From NCBI RefSeq assembly GCF_000004075.3, contig NC_026658.2, forward strand, positions 26,090,075-26,154,074: a stretch of 64,000 bases of DNA. The letters run 5' to 3'. The DNA comes from Cucumis sativus (lineage: Eukaryota > Streptophyta > Magnoliopsida > Cucurbitales > Cucurbitaceae). The position numbers and the translations under genes were made by a program. The notes beneath the pieces were generated by a model. The model was not told the origin of the DNA. It did not search any database and worked only from the letters and a program-made list of their open reading frames with translations. Positions 38,911 through 51,700 of the stretch are shown one piece after another. The stretch's first letter is position 1, and each line of letters starts with the position of its first letter.

Positions 38911-39976
38911 GAAAAAAGTTACTGTTATTATTAAACTATTACAAAGAAGGGGATCTTAACATTTTTCAATAATAAATACTTAAAATTTAACAAAATCAAT
39001 AAACAATATACCAAATACCAATAGTGGAACACACATAATTTGTAGATTATTACCAAATATGTAATATTTTTTTACATGCTTTTTATAATTTTTTAAAAAC
39101 AATGTGATTTAAACAAAAAAAAAAAGTATGAAAATATATTAAACTAAAATAAATAGAATACAAATATTTAATAAATAAATATAAAAATAAAAAGTGGACT
39201 AAATATTTAATTTTAGACTACGTAATAAATTTTGTGCCTTTTCCCATTAAATATAAATAATATTTTTTTTTAGTTTTTGGAAAAACCCATAAAGTACGTA
39301 CCCTAGTGACCGAAATAGAATAATATTGAAAATAAAAAAAACTTTTGTAATATTATGTAATGTAACATATGCCTAAAATTATGTATACATGTGTGTATAA
39401 GTATATATGTATAGGATGTACAATGTATATTTTATATATCTATGTTTAGATGATAGAAGATATTTTTATAGGAAGAATGCCAAACCTATTTTATAAAAGA
39501 ATAGACAAAGATAAATATCTAAAAAAAGAATAATTTAACAAGATAGACACGTAGTTAAATTCCAAAACATAGGATAAAATTTGTAAAATAAAATATAGTA
39601 AAATATTTATAAAACATATTTGTCTATCAATATCTATCATTACTGATAAAATTGAAATTCTACGGTATTTTTGTAAATATTTTCGTCGAATTTATCATTT
39701 TTTTTTTATAACACCTCTAAAATTTATTAAGGTTATTCAAAATTGAAGATATTAATCTAAATATTTAATAAAGATTAAAAAAGGAAATATTGGTGTAAGG
39801 TTAGAAGTAAAATGAGAAAGGAAAAGTTGGTAGCATTTGTGTAAGAGAAAAAAAGGGAAAAGAATTCATTTTATCGCGAGAAGAGGGAAGAAGATGAGCG
39901 TTATTGGGACGTGTGGCAAAGAATAAAATAAATATGAGGTTTAAAAATGCACACAAAAATAAAAAAAAGTGAAAAG

Positions 39977-40033
39977 AGATGGGGACGCCATTACTAAAGC
40001 GGAAGCCACGGAGGCTTTGCTTTTATTTAAATC
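39977..40033 (+). promoter_or_regulatory. Core promoter of catalase A: conserved block plus TATA-like box
   Basis: Block agatggggacgccattacta continues aaagcggaagccac (39977-40010), followed about 13 bases later by TTATTTAAAT (40023-40032). The same block and spacing precede the TATA box of catalase B (45779-45813, TATA at 45826). The predicted transcription start is about 40050-40065, leaving a leader of roughly 70-80 bases with CT-rich sequence. Confidence 0.6.
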
Positions 40034-40132
40034 CTTCCTACCATCTTCTCTCTTCCTTGATCGTTTTCTTCTTTCCATTTTCTCCAAGCCTTCTTTCTTC
40101 CACTCTCTCTCGTATCTTCTTCTCTTTCTCCA

Positions 40133-43100
40133 ATGGATCCTTACAGGGTATCCCTCTCTTCATGCCCTAATTCTCATCCCTTCCATTTTCAATATCTTTT
40201 TTGTTCCTCCTTATTAATCACGCCTTTGCCTTTACTTCTTTTCTTCAACGTTGCCTTTTTGGCTCTTGATATTATCGATTTTATTATTAGTATTTTATTT
40301 TAATTTATTCTTATCGGCATCTTGTTTTTCTCTGCTTTTGTTTCTAATTGTTTGCGTTTTTATCGGATTCCGATACACGGAACGTTTGAGAATTTTGTTT
40401 TTCTTGTTTTCGTTTTATATCTTTTTTATTCGATGATGAACGAAGGCTTTGATTCTATGGAGGATGTTTAGCTAGTTTAATTGTTGTGTATATTTTTGCT
40501 GAGTTTTTTTTTCATCTTTTTTAACGATGCAGCACCGACCTTCAAGTGGCTACAACACCCCTTTCTGGACTACGAATTCTGGTGCACCAGTGTGGAACAA
40601 CAACTCCTCGTTGACCGTTGGACCCAGGGGTAAGAATTGGTTTCTGATATTACGGTTTTTGATTTAGTTGTTAAAACATCAGTAAGATTATGTTAATATT
40701 GCGCGTTTATTATTATTATTTTGGTTGATATATGGTGGTTTTTATATTATTTGTAATAGAAGTTACTGTGAATCTGGGTTTACAATTTAGTAGTAATGAA
40801 TTGAGATGTTTGGCAAGCCTCTCCCCTGGTTCTCCCGGTCAAGGCTCGGAGAATTAGCGAGGTTGGAGGCTCTAATATCTAGTTATTAAAAGAGAAGGCT
40901 GTTTTCATCTTTGGAAATTCTTAGACGTTAGCTCTAGATTTAATTACAGCTTATACCTGTAAGTAGAGAAGGCCATGGAGATTTGTTTGTTGGTCACATG
41001 TGCTTAGAAGCTATTCAAGTTTTCGCCACTTATTAATCCTGCGTTGTGCTCTAATGTGAATGAAGACCAGTTGCTGAAAGTTGATGGTCCATTTTGTTAT
41101 TAAAGGTGTATATTCTGGTAGTTGTTGAATGTGAGAAAAAAATTAGTCCCCGGAAAACTTGTTTTGTGATTCTTGTCATTCTCATTTACACAATTCGCAA
41201 TATGTTGTCCTTGCTTGACGAATATTTTCTGCATATCTTAATTCTATAATTTTTTTGGCAAAATTGTTTTAAATCTTGCTCCATATTGGGATGGATAAGA
41301 ATACCAAAAATGTTTGATTGGTCCATTGTATTTGAAGGACGGACTATCGATGAAAATACTCATATATGCTTTATTTGGCAGGTCCTATTCTCCTTGAGGA
41401 TTATCATCTAGTGGAGAAACTTGCTAACTTTGACAGAGAGCGAATTCCAGAGCGTGTTGTCCATGCTAGAGGAGCTAGTGCCAAAGGGTTTTTTGAGGTG
41501 ACTCATGATATCACCAACCTTTCTTGTGCCGATTTCCTTCGAGCCCCTGGAGTTCAGACTCCAGTTATTGTACGTTTCTCCACTGTTATCCATGAGCGGG
41601 GCAGCCCTGAAACACTGAGGGATCCCCGAGGGTTCGCTGTGAAGTTTTACACCAGGGAGGTGAGAATTTTAGTTGTTTATGCTTTTATTGGTTGCACATA
41701 ATTTATAGTTACAACAATTCTGGCATTCCTAATTCAAAGAAGCATAAGAATGCAATGGTTGCGATAAGAGTGTGACCGGCCTGTCTTTTGTATCCTTTGA
41801 CTTGGTCTATGCCTATTGCATTACTTTTTAGGCTGCACTTCTAGTACGTTTATTAGTCTATTAGATAAAATATTATCATGTTTTAGCATCCAGAAGTACG
41901 TAACATGCTATATTTTTGCTGGAATAGAATTTGCATCTTTTGTGCATCTTTTCTTTTGCTCAAATGTAAATACACGCTCTTGTTATGCTTTTTTTATATG
42001 ACTCATGGTAATACAAATTTGAATCGTCCTTTTATTATCAGGGCAATTTCGATCTTGTGGGCAACAACTTCCCTGTGTTTTTCATCCGTGATGGTATGAA
42101 ATTTCCAGACATGGTACATGCTCTCAAACCGAATCCCAAGTCCCACATTCAGGAGAATTGGAGAATCCTTGACTTCTTTTCTCACCATCCTGAAAGTTTG
42201 AACATGTTCACATTTCTATTTGACGATATTGGCATCCCACAAGATTACAGGCACATGGACGGTTCAGGTGTCAACACCTACACTCTGATTAATAAAGCAG
42301 GGAAAGCACACTATGTGAAATTTCACTGGAGGCCTACCTGTGGAGTCAAGTCCTTGCTGGAGGAAGATGCTATTCGTGTTGGAGGAAGTAATCACAGCCA
42401 TGCCACTCAGGACCTCTACGATTCAATTGCGGCTGGCAACTACCCTGAGTGGAAGCTTTTCATTCAAACTATTGACCCTGATCATGAAGATAGATATGAC
42501 TTTGACCCTCTAGATGTAACCAAGACCTGGCCCGAAGATATCTTGCCCTTGCAGCCAGTTGGTCGCATGGTCTTGAATAAGAACATTGACAACTTCTTTG
42601 CGGAGAATGAACAACTAGCCTTCTGCCCTGCCATTATAGTTCCTGGAATCTACTATTCGGATGACAAATTGCTTCAGACCAGGATCTTCTCCTATTCTGA
42701 TACTCAGAGGCACCGTCTTGGACCAAACTATCTGCAGCTCCCTGCTAATGCACCTAAGTGTGCCCACCACAACAATCACCACGAGGGTTTCATGAACTTT
42801 ATGCACCGAGATGAGGAGGTACGGTGTACCTTTTGCTATCTTATATCTAGAAGATGGTGGCGTTTCTTTCTATTTGCATTTCATGTGCATATTTTAGTTA
42901 CTTGGTAATTTGATTGTTCTGACCCTGTCTTTGGTTATGCTTTGCCTCAGGTGAATTACTTCCCTTCAAGGTACGATCCTGCTCGCCACGCCGAGAGGTA
43001 TCCTCACCCACCTGCTGTCTGCACTGGGAAGCGCGAGAGGGTCAGTGGTTTATATTTTGCCTTTTTTATTTTTTTAATGTTTAACATCAACTCCCTTTGC

Positions 43101-43584
43101 TATTGTTTGGTTAACAAATATGCTAACCTTTTGAGCTTCCTCATGACATCATTCGTTACACCAGTGTGTAATTCAAAAGGAGAACAACTTTAAGGAGCCC
43201 GGAGAGAGATACAGATCGTGGACACCAGACAGGTAACTTTTATATATTTTGGGTTGTTATTGGAAGAAGAATACACCCATTGTTTTCTTTTCATGTAATT
43301 GAGCTGGTGGTTTGTTTATTATTTTGCAGGCAGGAACGATTTATCCGCAGATGGGTGGATGCTTTGTCTGACCCTCGTGTCACCCACGAGATCCGCAGCA
43401 TCTGGATCACTTACTGGTCTCAGGTGCGTATCTTCGATGTTTATGTATAATGTCAATCTATAAGGCAAACTATTAATGAGGAGATTTAATGGGAGTATGT
43501 TTTGATGGTATTATTATGGAACAGGCTGATAGGTCTGTTGGGCAGAAGCTTGCATCTCATCTCAACGTGAGGCCAAGCATTTGA
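40133..43584 (+). CDS. CAT: Catalase, copy A (tandem pair)
   Basis: Haem catalase of the peroxisome matrix, 2 H2O2 to O2 and 2 H2O; removes peroxide from photorespiration and beta-oxidation. Eight exons close in phase: 40133-40147 (15-bp first coding exon, MDPYR), 40533-40629, 41382-41659, 42042-42818, 42951-43040, 43165-43232, 43330-43423 and 43525-43584, giving 492 residues, the standard plant length. Catalytic His65 lies in [13 protein letters not shown], Asn138 in [11 protein letters not shown], and the haem-ligand Tyr (about 348) in [15 protein letters not shown]. The C-terminus [14 protein letters not shown] keeps the internal QKL proposed as the catalase peroxisomal signal and the usual RPSI end. 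It is the upstream member of a tandem pair in the same direction. A canonical gene; Arabidopsis CAT1/CAT3 are also adjacent, as I recall. Confidence 0.98.
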
Positions 43585-45778
43585 GGAAGTTGTTGTGACT
43601 TGTCTGGTGACAGAGTTGGTAAATTATACGGAAAGGGGGAAGCCATTTGAGATGATCAATATATCAGTTGTTAATCCATCATGCTGTTTTATACCATGTT
43701 TTGATATTTGCATCTCTCTTTTGTGACTGTTCAACTTAATTAAATGTGTCGATCTAATAAAGCTATTGTTTGTGCTTTTCCACCCTCACATATATTCTCT
43801 GCTATATATCATCAATCGTTGCGTTTCTCTTTTTCATCTTTCATTTATGTTGAGTGTGTGTACTATGGGGGAGTTTGCCTGCCTGCTCGGATTCGGAAAT
43901 CAAGTTATAACGTATAATATTGTCGATGTTGGTTTACGACTTATAAGACTAACTATTAGTGTAGGGATTTGTGTAGTCATTGGGTAATTTTTGAGAAATA
44001 AAAGTGTTGTGTTATTTTCTTGTATTATTGTTTCAAAACATTCATCAACTTGAAACAAAATTAAATTTCTTGTTCTGGTTTCTATTTTCAGTTTTCTACA
44101 AACTTTTACGAATTTATTACAACATCATCTAGAAACTTATACTAAATACACTCCAAATTATTGATTTTATCCTCGTAATTTCAAATAACGGAATTGTATC
44201 ATATGACAACAAAATTTAGAAAAAAACTGTTTATAATACATCATTTTTGTATATTGCGAATATGATAAGTAATTAATGATATCAAACCGCCATCAGATGT
44301 CTCAAATAAGATCTGAATTCAAGAGTATTTAGCTGGAACTATTAATTTGGTATCTAGCAAGTGATTAAAATCTATCAATAATAAAACATAATAGTCTTTG
44401 CACAGAATTTCTTATATAATAAATAAGACATTAAATTTTAAATTTAATCAAATAGTGTCAAATAGGTGAAGGACCAAGTTTTAAAGGTTACTTACTAATT
44501 AAACACAATAGTTTTTGACTTTTGTCATAAATAAATGTCAAATAGGTGAAGGACCTACTAATTGTAAAATTTTGAAGCTTAATAACTAATTAAACACAAT
44601 GAAAAGTTTTATAGGCCTTTTAAAGTTTGGAAATTCATTTGACAAAGGTTTAATGTTGGAGACTACATTTATTATCTAATTAAAAACAATTTTGTTTTCT
44701 TTGAAAAATCATTCTACTTATACCTAAATTCTTTAACTTGCAATAAAAAAAACAATATATATAGTAGACATGCAAATTAAAACAATTTTGCTTTCAAAAT
44801 ATTAAAAATGAAAAAACAATAGGTTATAATTGTGATACCTTTTTCCATTGATTTGATATGTCAATGCAACAAAATCTCTAAGTCTATTATTGTACTCTTT
44901 TATATATTTTGATATGTTGGTTGGTTAAATTGGTACTTCCAATATTGACTTCTATATCTGCCCACTGCTCTACTCTACCATTGGGACCAACCTCTCTGCT
45001 CCATTTCTGACTAAAAAATCTTCCTTCATTCAAAACACTAAACTCCATATTCTACTTCAAGAAATCAATCCCTTACCATGGGGATTTTTAAAAAAATTTA
45101 TTTATGATGTGATTTAATCGTAAGCTTTAAACCCTAGCCATGATTTTTGCATCTACCCAGGTTTGAGGTTTAATTTCTTTTCTTTCTATTGAAAAAACAA
45201 ATGTTGATCATATTTGCCCTGAAAGTAAAATTCGACACGACCTCGGTACTAGATCATGTGTGCACTTTTTAAAAAATTAGAGAAAAGAATAGGGTTTTGC
45301 ATAGAACACCCTTATTTTTTTTTTACCAAATATATACATATATAATAGTTATTAAAATTAAAAAATAAAATAAAATAACAATAGTAGAATGATGGTCATT
45401 TCCAACATTAAATACAATTGAGCAGACATCTTCAAAAATCTCAATTATTAAGAGATATATATCCTTCTTTTCTTCTTAGATTGGATCAAATTATAAGAAC
45501 ATAATAATACTTTTTTTAGTTAACAACCATGAATATGAAATTATTGATCTTTGATAGTTAATGTCTTTTCTCTTTTTTAGCACTTATTGGTTGAGTTATG
45601 TGGTGATGATAATGATAAATTTCAAAAACCAATTTGGTTGACATAAACAGCATTTTTTCAAAAACTAATTATTGTTGTAATTTGGGTAAATACGATAATA
45701 TTATATTCACAAATTTAAGAATTAAAAATAGCGGGAGTTTTGAGAGAGGGAAAGAGGAGAGGATGATGGAGAGAAAAA
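43585..45778. other. Intergenic DNA between the tandem catalases
   Basis: Holds the 3' untranslated region of catalase A (a polyadenylation-like aataaa near 43756) and then AT-rich spacer with a partial copy of the dispersed repeat at about 44205-44310 and an imperfect 75-bp duplication containing gtcaaataggtgaaggacc (at about 44457 and 44537). The open stretch at 43766-43987 is not recognised as a gene. The promoter of catalase B begins near its end. Confidence 0.5.
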
Positions 45779-45839
45779 GATGGGGGGATGCCATTAACAA
45801 AGCGCAACCCCCGGGTGCTGGTTTCTATATATATATATG
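45779..45839 (+). promoter_or_regulatory. Core promoter of catalase B: conserved block plus TATA box
   Basis: gatggggggatgccattaac continues aaagcgcaaccccc (45779-45813), followed by a strong TATA run tatatatatata at 45826-45839. The block aligns with 39977-40010 of catalase A at the same distance from TATA; the core gccatta(c/a)(t/c)aaagcg is nearly identical although surrounding spacer is not. The leader would start about 45860-45870. Confidence 0.65.
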
Positions 45840-45930
45840 ATCTTCACTTTAGCTTTTCTCTTCATTCATCATAATCTCTTCATTCATTCTCGGTTCAACT
45901 ATCTGGGTTTTTCTCTAATTTGTTTTTGAA

Positions 45931-48749
45931 ATGTATTCTCACCAGGTATTTGTTCTACACCGAATCTTCATCAAGTTTTTTCATTTGGTTTTCGGATTTG
46001 ATCTTTTGAATTCTTTCGCCTAAGTTTTTTTCAATCTGTTATTTTCTTAAAATGCGGCAGCGACCTTCAAGTGCTTTCGACACTCCCTTCTGGACTACTA
46101 ATTCTGGTGCTCCAGTATGGAACAATAACTCTGCCTTGACCATTGGATCCAGAGGTAAACAATTTGTTTTAGCAAGCTGATTAAGCTATAGATGAGATTG
46201 AGAATACCAAACATTGTTGTGGTTATTGTCATTTGTATTTGAATTAAGATTATTGATGATGAATTAATATGCTTGAAAATAGGACCTATACTCCTAGAGG
46301 ATTACCATCTTGTGGAAAAACTGGCTAATTTTGATAGAGAGCGGATCCCAGAGCGTGTTGTTCATGCTAGAGGAGCTAGTGCCAAAGGGTTTTTTGAGGT
46401 GACTCATGATATCACCCACCTTACTTGTGCTGATTTTCTTCGAGCCCCTGGAACTCAGACTCCAGTTATTGTTCGTTTCTCCACTGTTATCCACGAGCGT
46501 GGAAGCCCTGAAACGCTCAGAGATCCCCGAGGTTTTGCTGTTAAGTTCTACACCAGGGAGGTAGTTAACGTTGTTATTGCTTTATGCTTTATTGGTTCTA
46601 CATTATCTTATAATTTCAAGACTTGATGACATTTATATATTAAAAAGAAGCACAAGATTGCGATGACAGATATGATTTTGGTAATGAAATTTTTATCAGT
46701 TTATTAGATTATATGCCATCACATTCCATCAGCAGGATGTACATAATATTTATATTTGTTTGTGCTGGAACATTAAATATGGGATTTGATTCTATTAGCT
46801 TTCATTTGCTTAGATGTAAAATGTAACTACACGCTTTGATCAAGCTTTGTTATATGACCTGATTCATGGTAATGCAACATTCAAGCGTCCTGTTTTCTTT
46901 CTCTCTAGGGCAATTTTGATCTTGTGGGCAACAACTTTCCTGTATTTTTCGTCCGTGATGGTATGAAATTTCCAGACATGGTACATGCTCTCAAACCGAA
47001 TCCCAAGTCCCATATCCAGGAGAATTGGAGAATCCTCGACTTCTTTTCTCATCATCCTGAAAGCCTACACATGTTCACATTTCTATTTGATGATCTTGGT
47101 ATCCCACAAGATTACAGGCACATGGATGGTTCAGGTGTTAACACTTATACTCTGATTAATAAGGAAGGGAAAGTACACTATGTGAAGTTTCATTGGAGGC
47201 CTACCTGTGGAGTCAAGACTTTGTTGGATGAAGTAGCTATCCGTGTTGGAGGAAGTAATCATAGCCATGCTACTCAGGATCTCTATGATTCAATTGCAGC
47301 TGGCAACTACCCTGAATGGGAGCTTTACATTCAGACTATTGACCCTGATCATGAAGATAAATATGACTTTGATCCTCTAGATGTAACCAAGACTTGGCCC
47401 GAGGATATCTTGCCCTTGCAGCCAGTTGGCCGCTTGGTTTTGAATAAGAACATTGATAACTTCTTTGCAGAGAATGAACAATTGGCCTTTTGTCCTGCCA
47501 TTATAGTACCTGGAATCTACTATTCAGATGACAAATTGCTTCAAACTAGGATATTCTCCTATGCAGATACTCAGAGGTATCGTCTTGGACCAAACTATCT
47601 CCAACTCCCAGTTAATGCACCTAAGTGTGCTTATCACAACAATCACCATGACGGTTTCATGAACTTTATGGATCGAGATGAAGAGGTATTTCATACTTAT
47701 TTTTTCCTGTCTTGTATCTAAAAGTGGGAATATTTGTAGTATTTCATGTGCATAATTTTAGTTAATCTGCATTTCATGGCTTAGCATTTAAGAAGTATAG
47801 ATACAAATACATCATTGCATGGACACAAGAACACATCATCTTTTAAAAATTCATAATAACGGAGGACACATTTACTGAAATATATTTAATTTTCTACTCG
47901 AAGAAAATTAGTAAATGAATTGAGGCATTTATATGCTTAAACAAATTAGTTTAATGCATTTCACATTCAAAATTTCTTATTTTGTCATTTACGTGTTGTT
48001 TAGTGTACTCAACCAGAGTTTTGTGCATGCCAACACATTTGTTGGACTGACAAGTATTTGCTAGGGATGGACACGGAAGTGGCCATGGTTGTTATGCACA
48101 TTGAGCAGGCCCAACTTCTTGGTAATTTGATTTTTATGGTATTTTTCTTTGTTTTTCAGATCAATTACTTCCCTTCAAGAATAGATCCGACTCGCCATGC
48201 CGAGAGGTATCCTCAACCATCTGCTGTTTACACAGGAAAGCGCGAGAGGGTCAGTGATCAATATAAGTATCTTTTGAATGTTTCAACATTAACTCCTTTT
48301 TGCCTTCTTTTAGATTAACAAGTATTCTAACCTTTTGAAATTCGTATTGCTAAATTTAGTGTGTAATTGAGAAGGAGAACAACTTCAAGCAGCCTGGAGA
48401 GAGATACAGATCTTGGCCATCAGACAGGTAACTTTTTGAATTTGTCTACATTTTTGTATATATTTTGATCATGTAACTGGATTTGTTTGCTCGTTTGTTT
48501 ATAAATGCCAGGCAAGAACGATTCGTGGGTAGATGGGTGGATGCATTATCCGACCCTCGTGTCACCCACGAGATCCGTAACATCTGGATTTCTTACTGGT
48601 CCCAGGTGTGTGATGCTGTATAGATATTATGTGAAGTTGTGTATGGAGGGATTGTTTGTGAAATAGAATTAATGGTTTGTTTTGAATAGGCGGACAAGTC
48701 TCTGGGCCATAAGCTTGCATCTCATTTCAATCTGAAGATAAACACTTGA
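45931..48749 (+). CDS. CAT: Catalase, copy B (tandem pair) with a divergent C-terminus
   Basis: Tandem paralogue of the catalase at 40133-43584, with the same eight-exon structure: 45931-45945 (MYSHQ), 46061-46154, 46283-46560, 46909-47685, 48160-48249, 48360-48427, 48512-48605 and 48690-48749, coding 491 residues. The catalytic set is retained: His64 in [13 protein letters not shown], Asn in [11 protein letters not shown] and haem Tyr in [15 protein letters not shown]. Exons 3 and 4 are the same length as in copy A, so the duplication preserved structure. The first exon differs (MYSHQ against MDPYR), and the last reads [15 protein letters not shown] instead of [15 protein letters not shown], changing QKL to HKL and losing the usual RPSI end. 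Import is probably kept, since HKL still resembles the internal signal, but affinity may differ. It should be an active enzyme. Subclass naming (CAT1/2/3) is not attempted. Confidence 0.97.
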
Positions 48750-51700
48750 AGGTACTATTCACTTGTTCTGTATGTTATACGAAAATGGGAGAAGCGATTT
48801 GAGATCTCATGAATCGGATGCAGATATTAATCCATACTGTTTTAATTTATAGCATCTTTTCATATTTGCATATCTCTCTCATGTAACTATTGGACTTAAA
48901 TACGTCCAAATCTAATAAAAATAAATATTTAAGTTACTTAATGCCAAAGTTATTTTATTATAGCTCGCCACCTGACAAATTCTTCTTATATATTTCTTTA
49001 AATATTTTAATTTCTTTTGTGTAAGATAAGAGATGCATAGAAATAAATGTATTTTGATATGTAATCAAACTATTCATCATCTAATAAAGTGTTATTTTAT
49101 TTGTGTACAATTCTTTTCTTTTGTGTTATGCTTTTATTTCAAAATTAGGTTGCTCAGTTTCAAGAAATTTAGTCATAAATGAAATAACTATGTGAAGTTT
49201 TATTTAAAAAATAAGTATGGATTTGGGCCTTCCTAGAAAAAACAATTTTATTAAATTCTCTTCTCTAATTATTTTTTAAAAAATTTAAAATGTTACCTAA
49301 AAATTACTCTTCAAAATTTGGAGACTAGAAAGATAGTGAGACTATTAGCTATAAACATTTGGGATTTATTACCTTCAATCAAAAAAATACAAAATAAAAA
49401 ACTTTGTTAAAGGGCTAAACTTATAATTCTAAGTCAAACAATTTTTTTTACCTCAATCATCATTCGGTTATATATATATTTATTTTAATTTAACGTGTAG
49501 AAGTGGAAATCTATACGTCTAAATTTTGTATTTAAAGATATAATTTTTCAACTAATTGAACTATGTTTAAATTGTTAATTCGACGTTGGATGGGATGGTA
49601 TGGCATTGGGTAAGGTGTCACGTAATTTTCTTTTTTAAAGAATTTGTTTGAAAACTTCTCTTGACGTGCAAATTACCACAAATTTGGTTGCTTTTAAGTA
49701 TTTGAATAATAACGAATGGGGGTGTAATTTTGAAAGAGAAAGGGGACTTTATTTTATTCTTTGAATTAAAAAGAAAGAAAACTTTTGTTTGATTTGATGT
49801 ATGTATTATGTAATGTAAGAAAAAGAATTAAAGGCCACTATTTGTTTACAAATTTGGGTATGTTTATCTATTGGTTAGTGGGATTTTTCTCAAAAATTGA
49901 CTTCTACTTCTGCTCATTACTTCATCATTAGGACCAACCTATTTTTCCCTTTCTTTCCTTTTTTCTCTCTCAATATTCAATTAATACAATTTCTTCCAAA
50001 ATTTTATTTTTCTTCATTTTATGTCCCAGTTATAAAATTGTAAAAAAAAAAAAACTAGAATTTTTGACAAAAATGTTTCAATAAATTTTGTTTTCTAGTA
50101 ATTTTATTACGTGGTAATTAGTTTGACAAATTTTTCCACTTTTGAAAAAATTCTTATATTTAATAATAATTAAAAAAATATTTGACAAAATATCTAAGAT
50201 TTATAGAAAAATTAAAAGGTAAATAAAATTTGACTCTTGTTAATTTTTTTCTATTTTTGAAAAATTCTTTTTAACTATTATTTTTGTACTTTTAGTTTCT
50301 TTTTAATTATTCATGCTCTATAATATGTTGTCAATTCTACACCTTTTTTCAATTCTTATAATTAAGATGTTTAATTAGTCTTCTCATATAAAATATTTTC
50401 TTTAAAATTAACTAAAAACAATTTTTTTTTTTTTGAGTAAAAAGAGAAAAATGGGTTGAGGAAAAATTTGTGGCCCATTTTAAAAGACTTAATTTTCAAG
50501 GCCCTCATTTTCTTTAAAAAGCAAATCTTACTTCTTAATTAAAGGAAAATGAAAGGGTGACAAAGATGGATTGCAAGGGGTCCCTAAACACAAATGCATT
50601 GTAAAACTGGGTATCTATTTATCCAACTTTTTAAATAATAATTGATATCTTATAATCTATTTAATTAAGGATGATGATGGTAATGACATATTTTATTCTA
50701 TATCGTGAAAACTAAATAGAAACTAACTATAATGAGCTTGAATTATAAGAAGGATAGATTTTTCTCACCTAAATTTTTACGAAGTTGTCGATTTAGTTTA
50801 TTTGTAATTTGGTAAGATATGATTTATTTAAACCTTAAAAATTATCTGCCAATTAGCCTTTTAAAGAAAACCCTCGACTCTATATATTTTCATATTTACT
50901 ATTTTATGAAGTATAAATTGCAACCATATATAAATATAATTCGTGAGATTTAACAAAATCACATAAATGGAAACTTCTTAAATTGGTTAAATTGAAGCCA
51001 AAACTTAACTAAAGTATTGTTAATACCAATACCTGTTTTATCTTTTACTCTTTTTTTTTTCACATCAATTACTTTCGAATAATGTCATCTCTAATCCAAA
51101 ATTTAAAAACTTGATATTTGAGTTTTAAAAAATGTTCCACTTTGAAAACTCGAGACTAGAATACATATGTTTCGAGAACACACAAGCCAAACACGAACGT
51201 TCAAAAAATATAATCTTTTAAAAAAGTACTTATCATGCGCATAAATTAAGTCGTTCGTAAAATGATGAGAAATAAAGGTTATTAATTATTCTATGCATGG
51301 TATAACTTTTGGTCGACCATGCATATGTTTTCATCGATATTTCTACAAAATTCCACGTTAAGATGGGAAATTAATTAGAAAATGAATTTAGGTTAGTAGG
51401 GTGTAAGAAATTAAAAGTAGTTTTGAGGAGAGGTTGTTAAGAAGGAAGAGAAGAAAGAAAAGAGAAAGGTTTTGGTTGAAGGGATAGATGAGAATGAGAA
51501 AGAGAGAATAATTTATGAGTGAAAATGTTAAAACTCCAAAGCCGCCTTGTTTTTGAGTGTCTCATCAGAGGAAGTATGAGAAATTCAAATGGGACTAATG
51601 GAATGGAATCAGAGAAAGGTGTGGTGAGGTTACGTTCTTACCCTCACTTTGATTCTTCCAAATTCTCTGTTGGTCCCTTTAACACACAGTTGTCTCTTTT

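Larger units (their letters stand above)
32600..40050. other. Long AT-rich intergenic region between the B2 cyclin and the first catalase
   Basis: About 7.4 kb without a supportable gene. Most is very AT-rich. Exceptions: a more GC-balanced island at 34440-34740, Site II clusters at 36137-36185 and 36910-36948, MITE-like inverted repeats at 35693-35882 and 38771-38910, and a dispersed-repeat copy at 38505-38645. The open stretches at 34400-34594, 36717-37001 and 36967-37221 resemble no family. An ancestral gene may have been lost here, but no exon survives that I can recognise. Confidence 0.5.

Noticed and set aside
39969-40217. Overlapping open frames covering the catalase A start region
   Set aside because: They lie across the core promoter and overlap the real catalase start in other frames; similarity of the predicted peptide with the copy B region reflects the shared promoter DNA.
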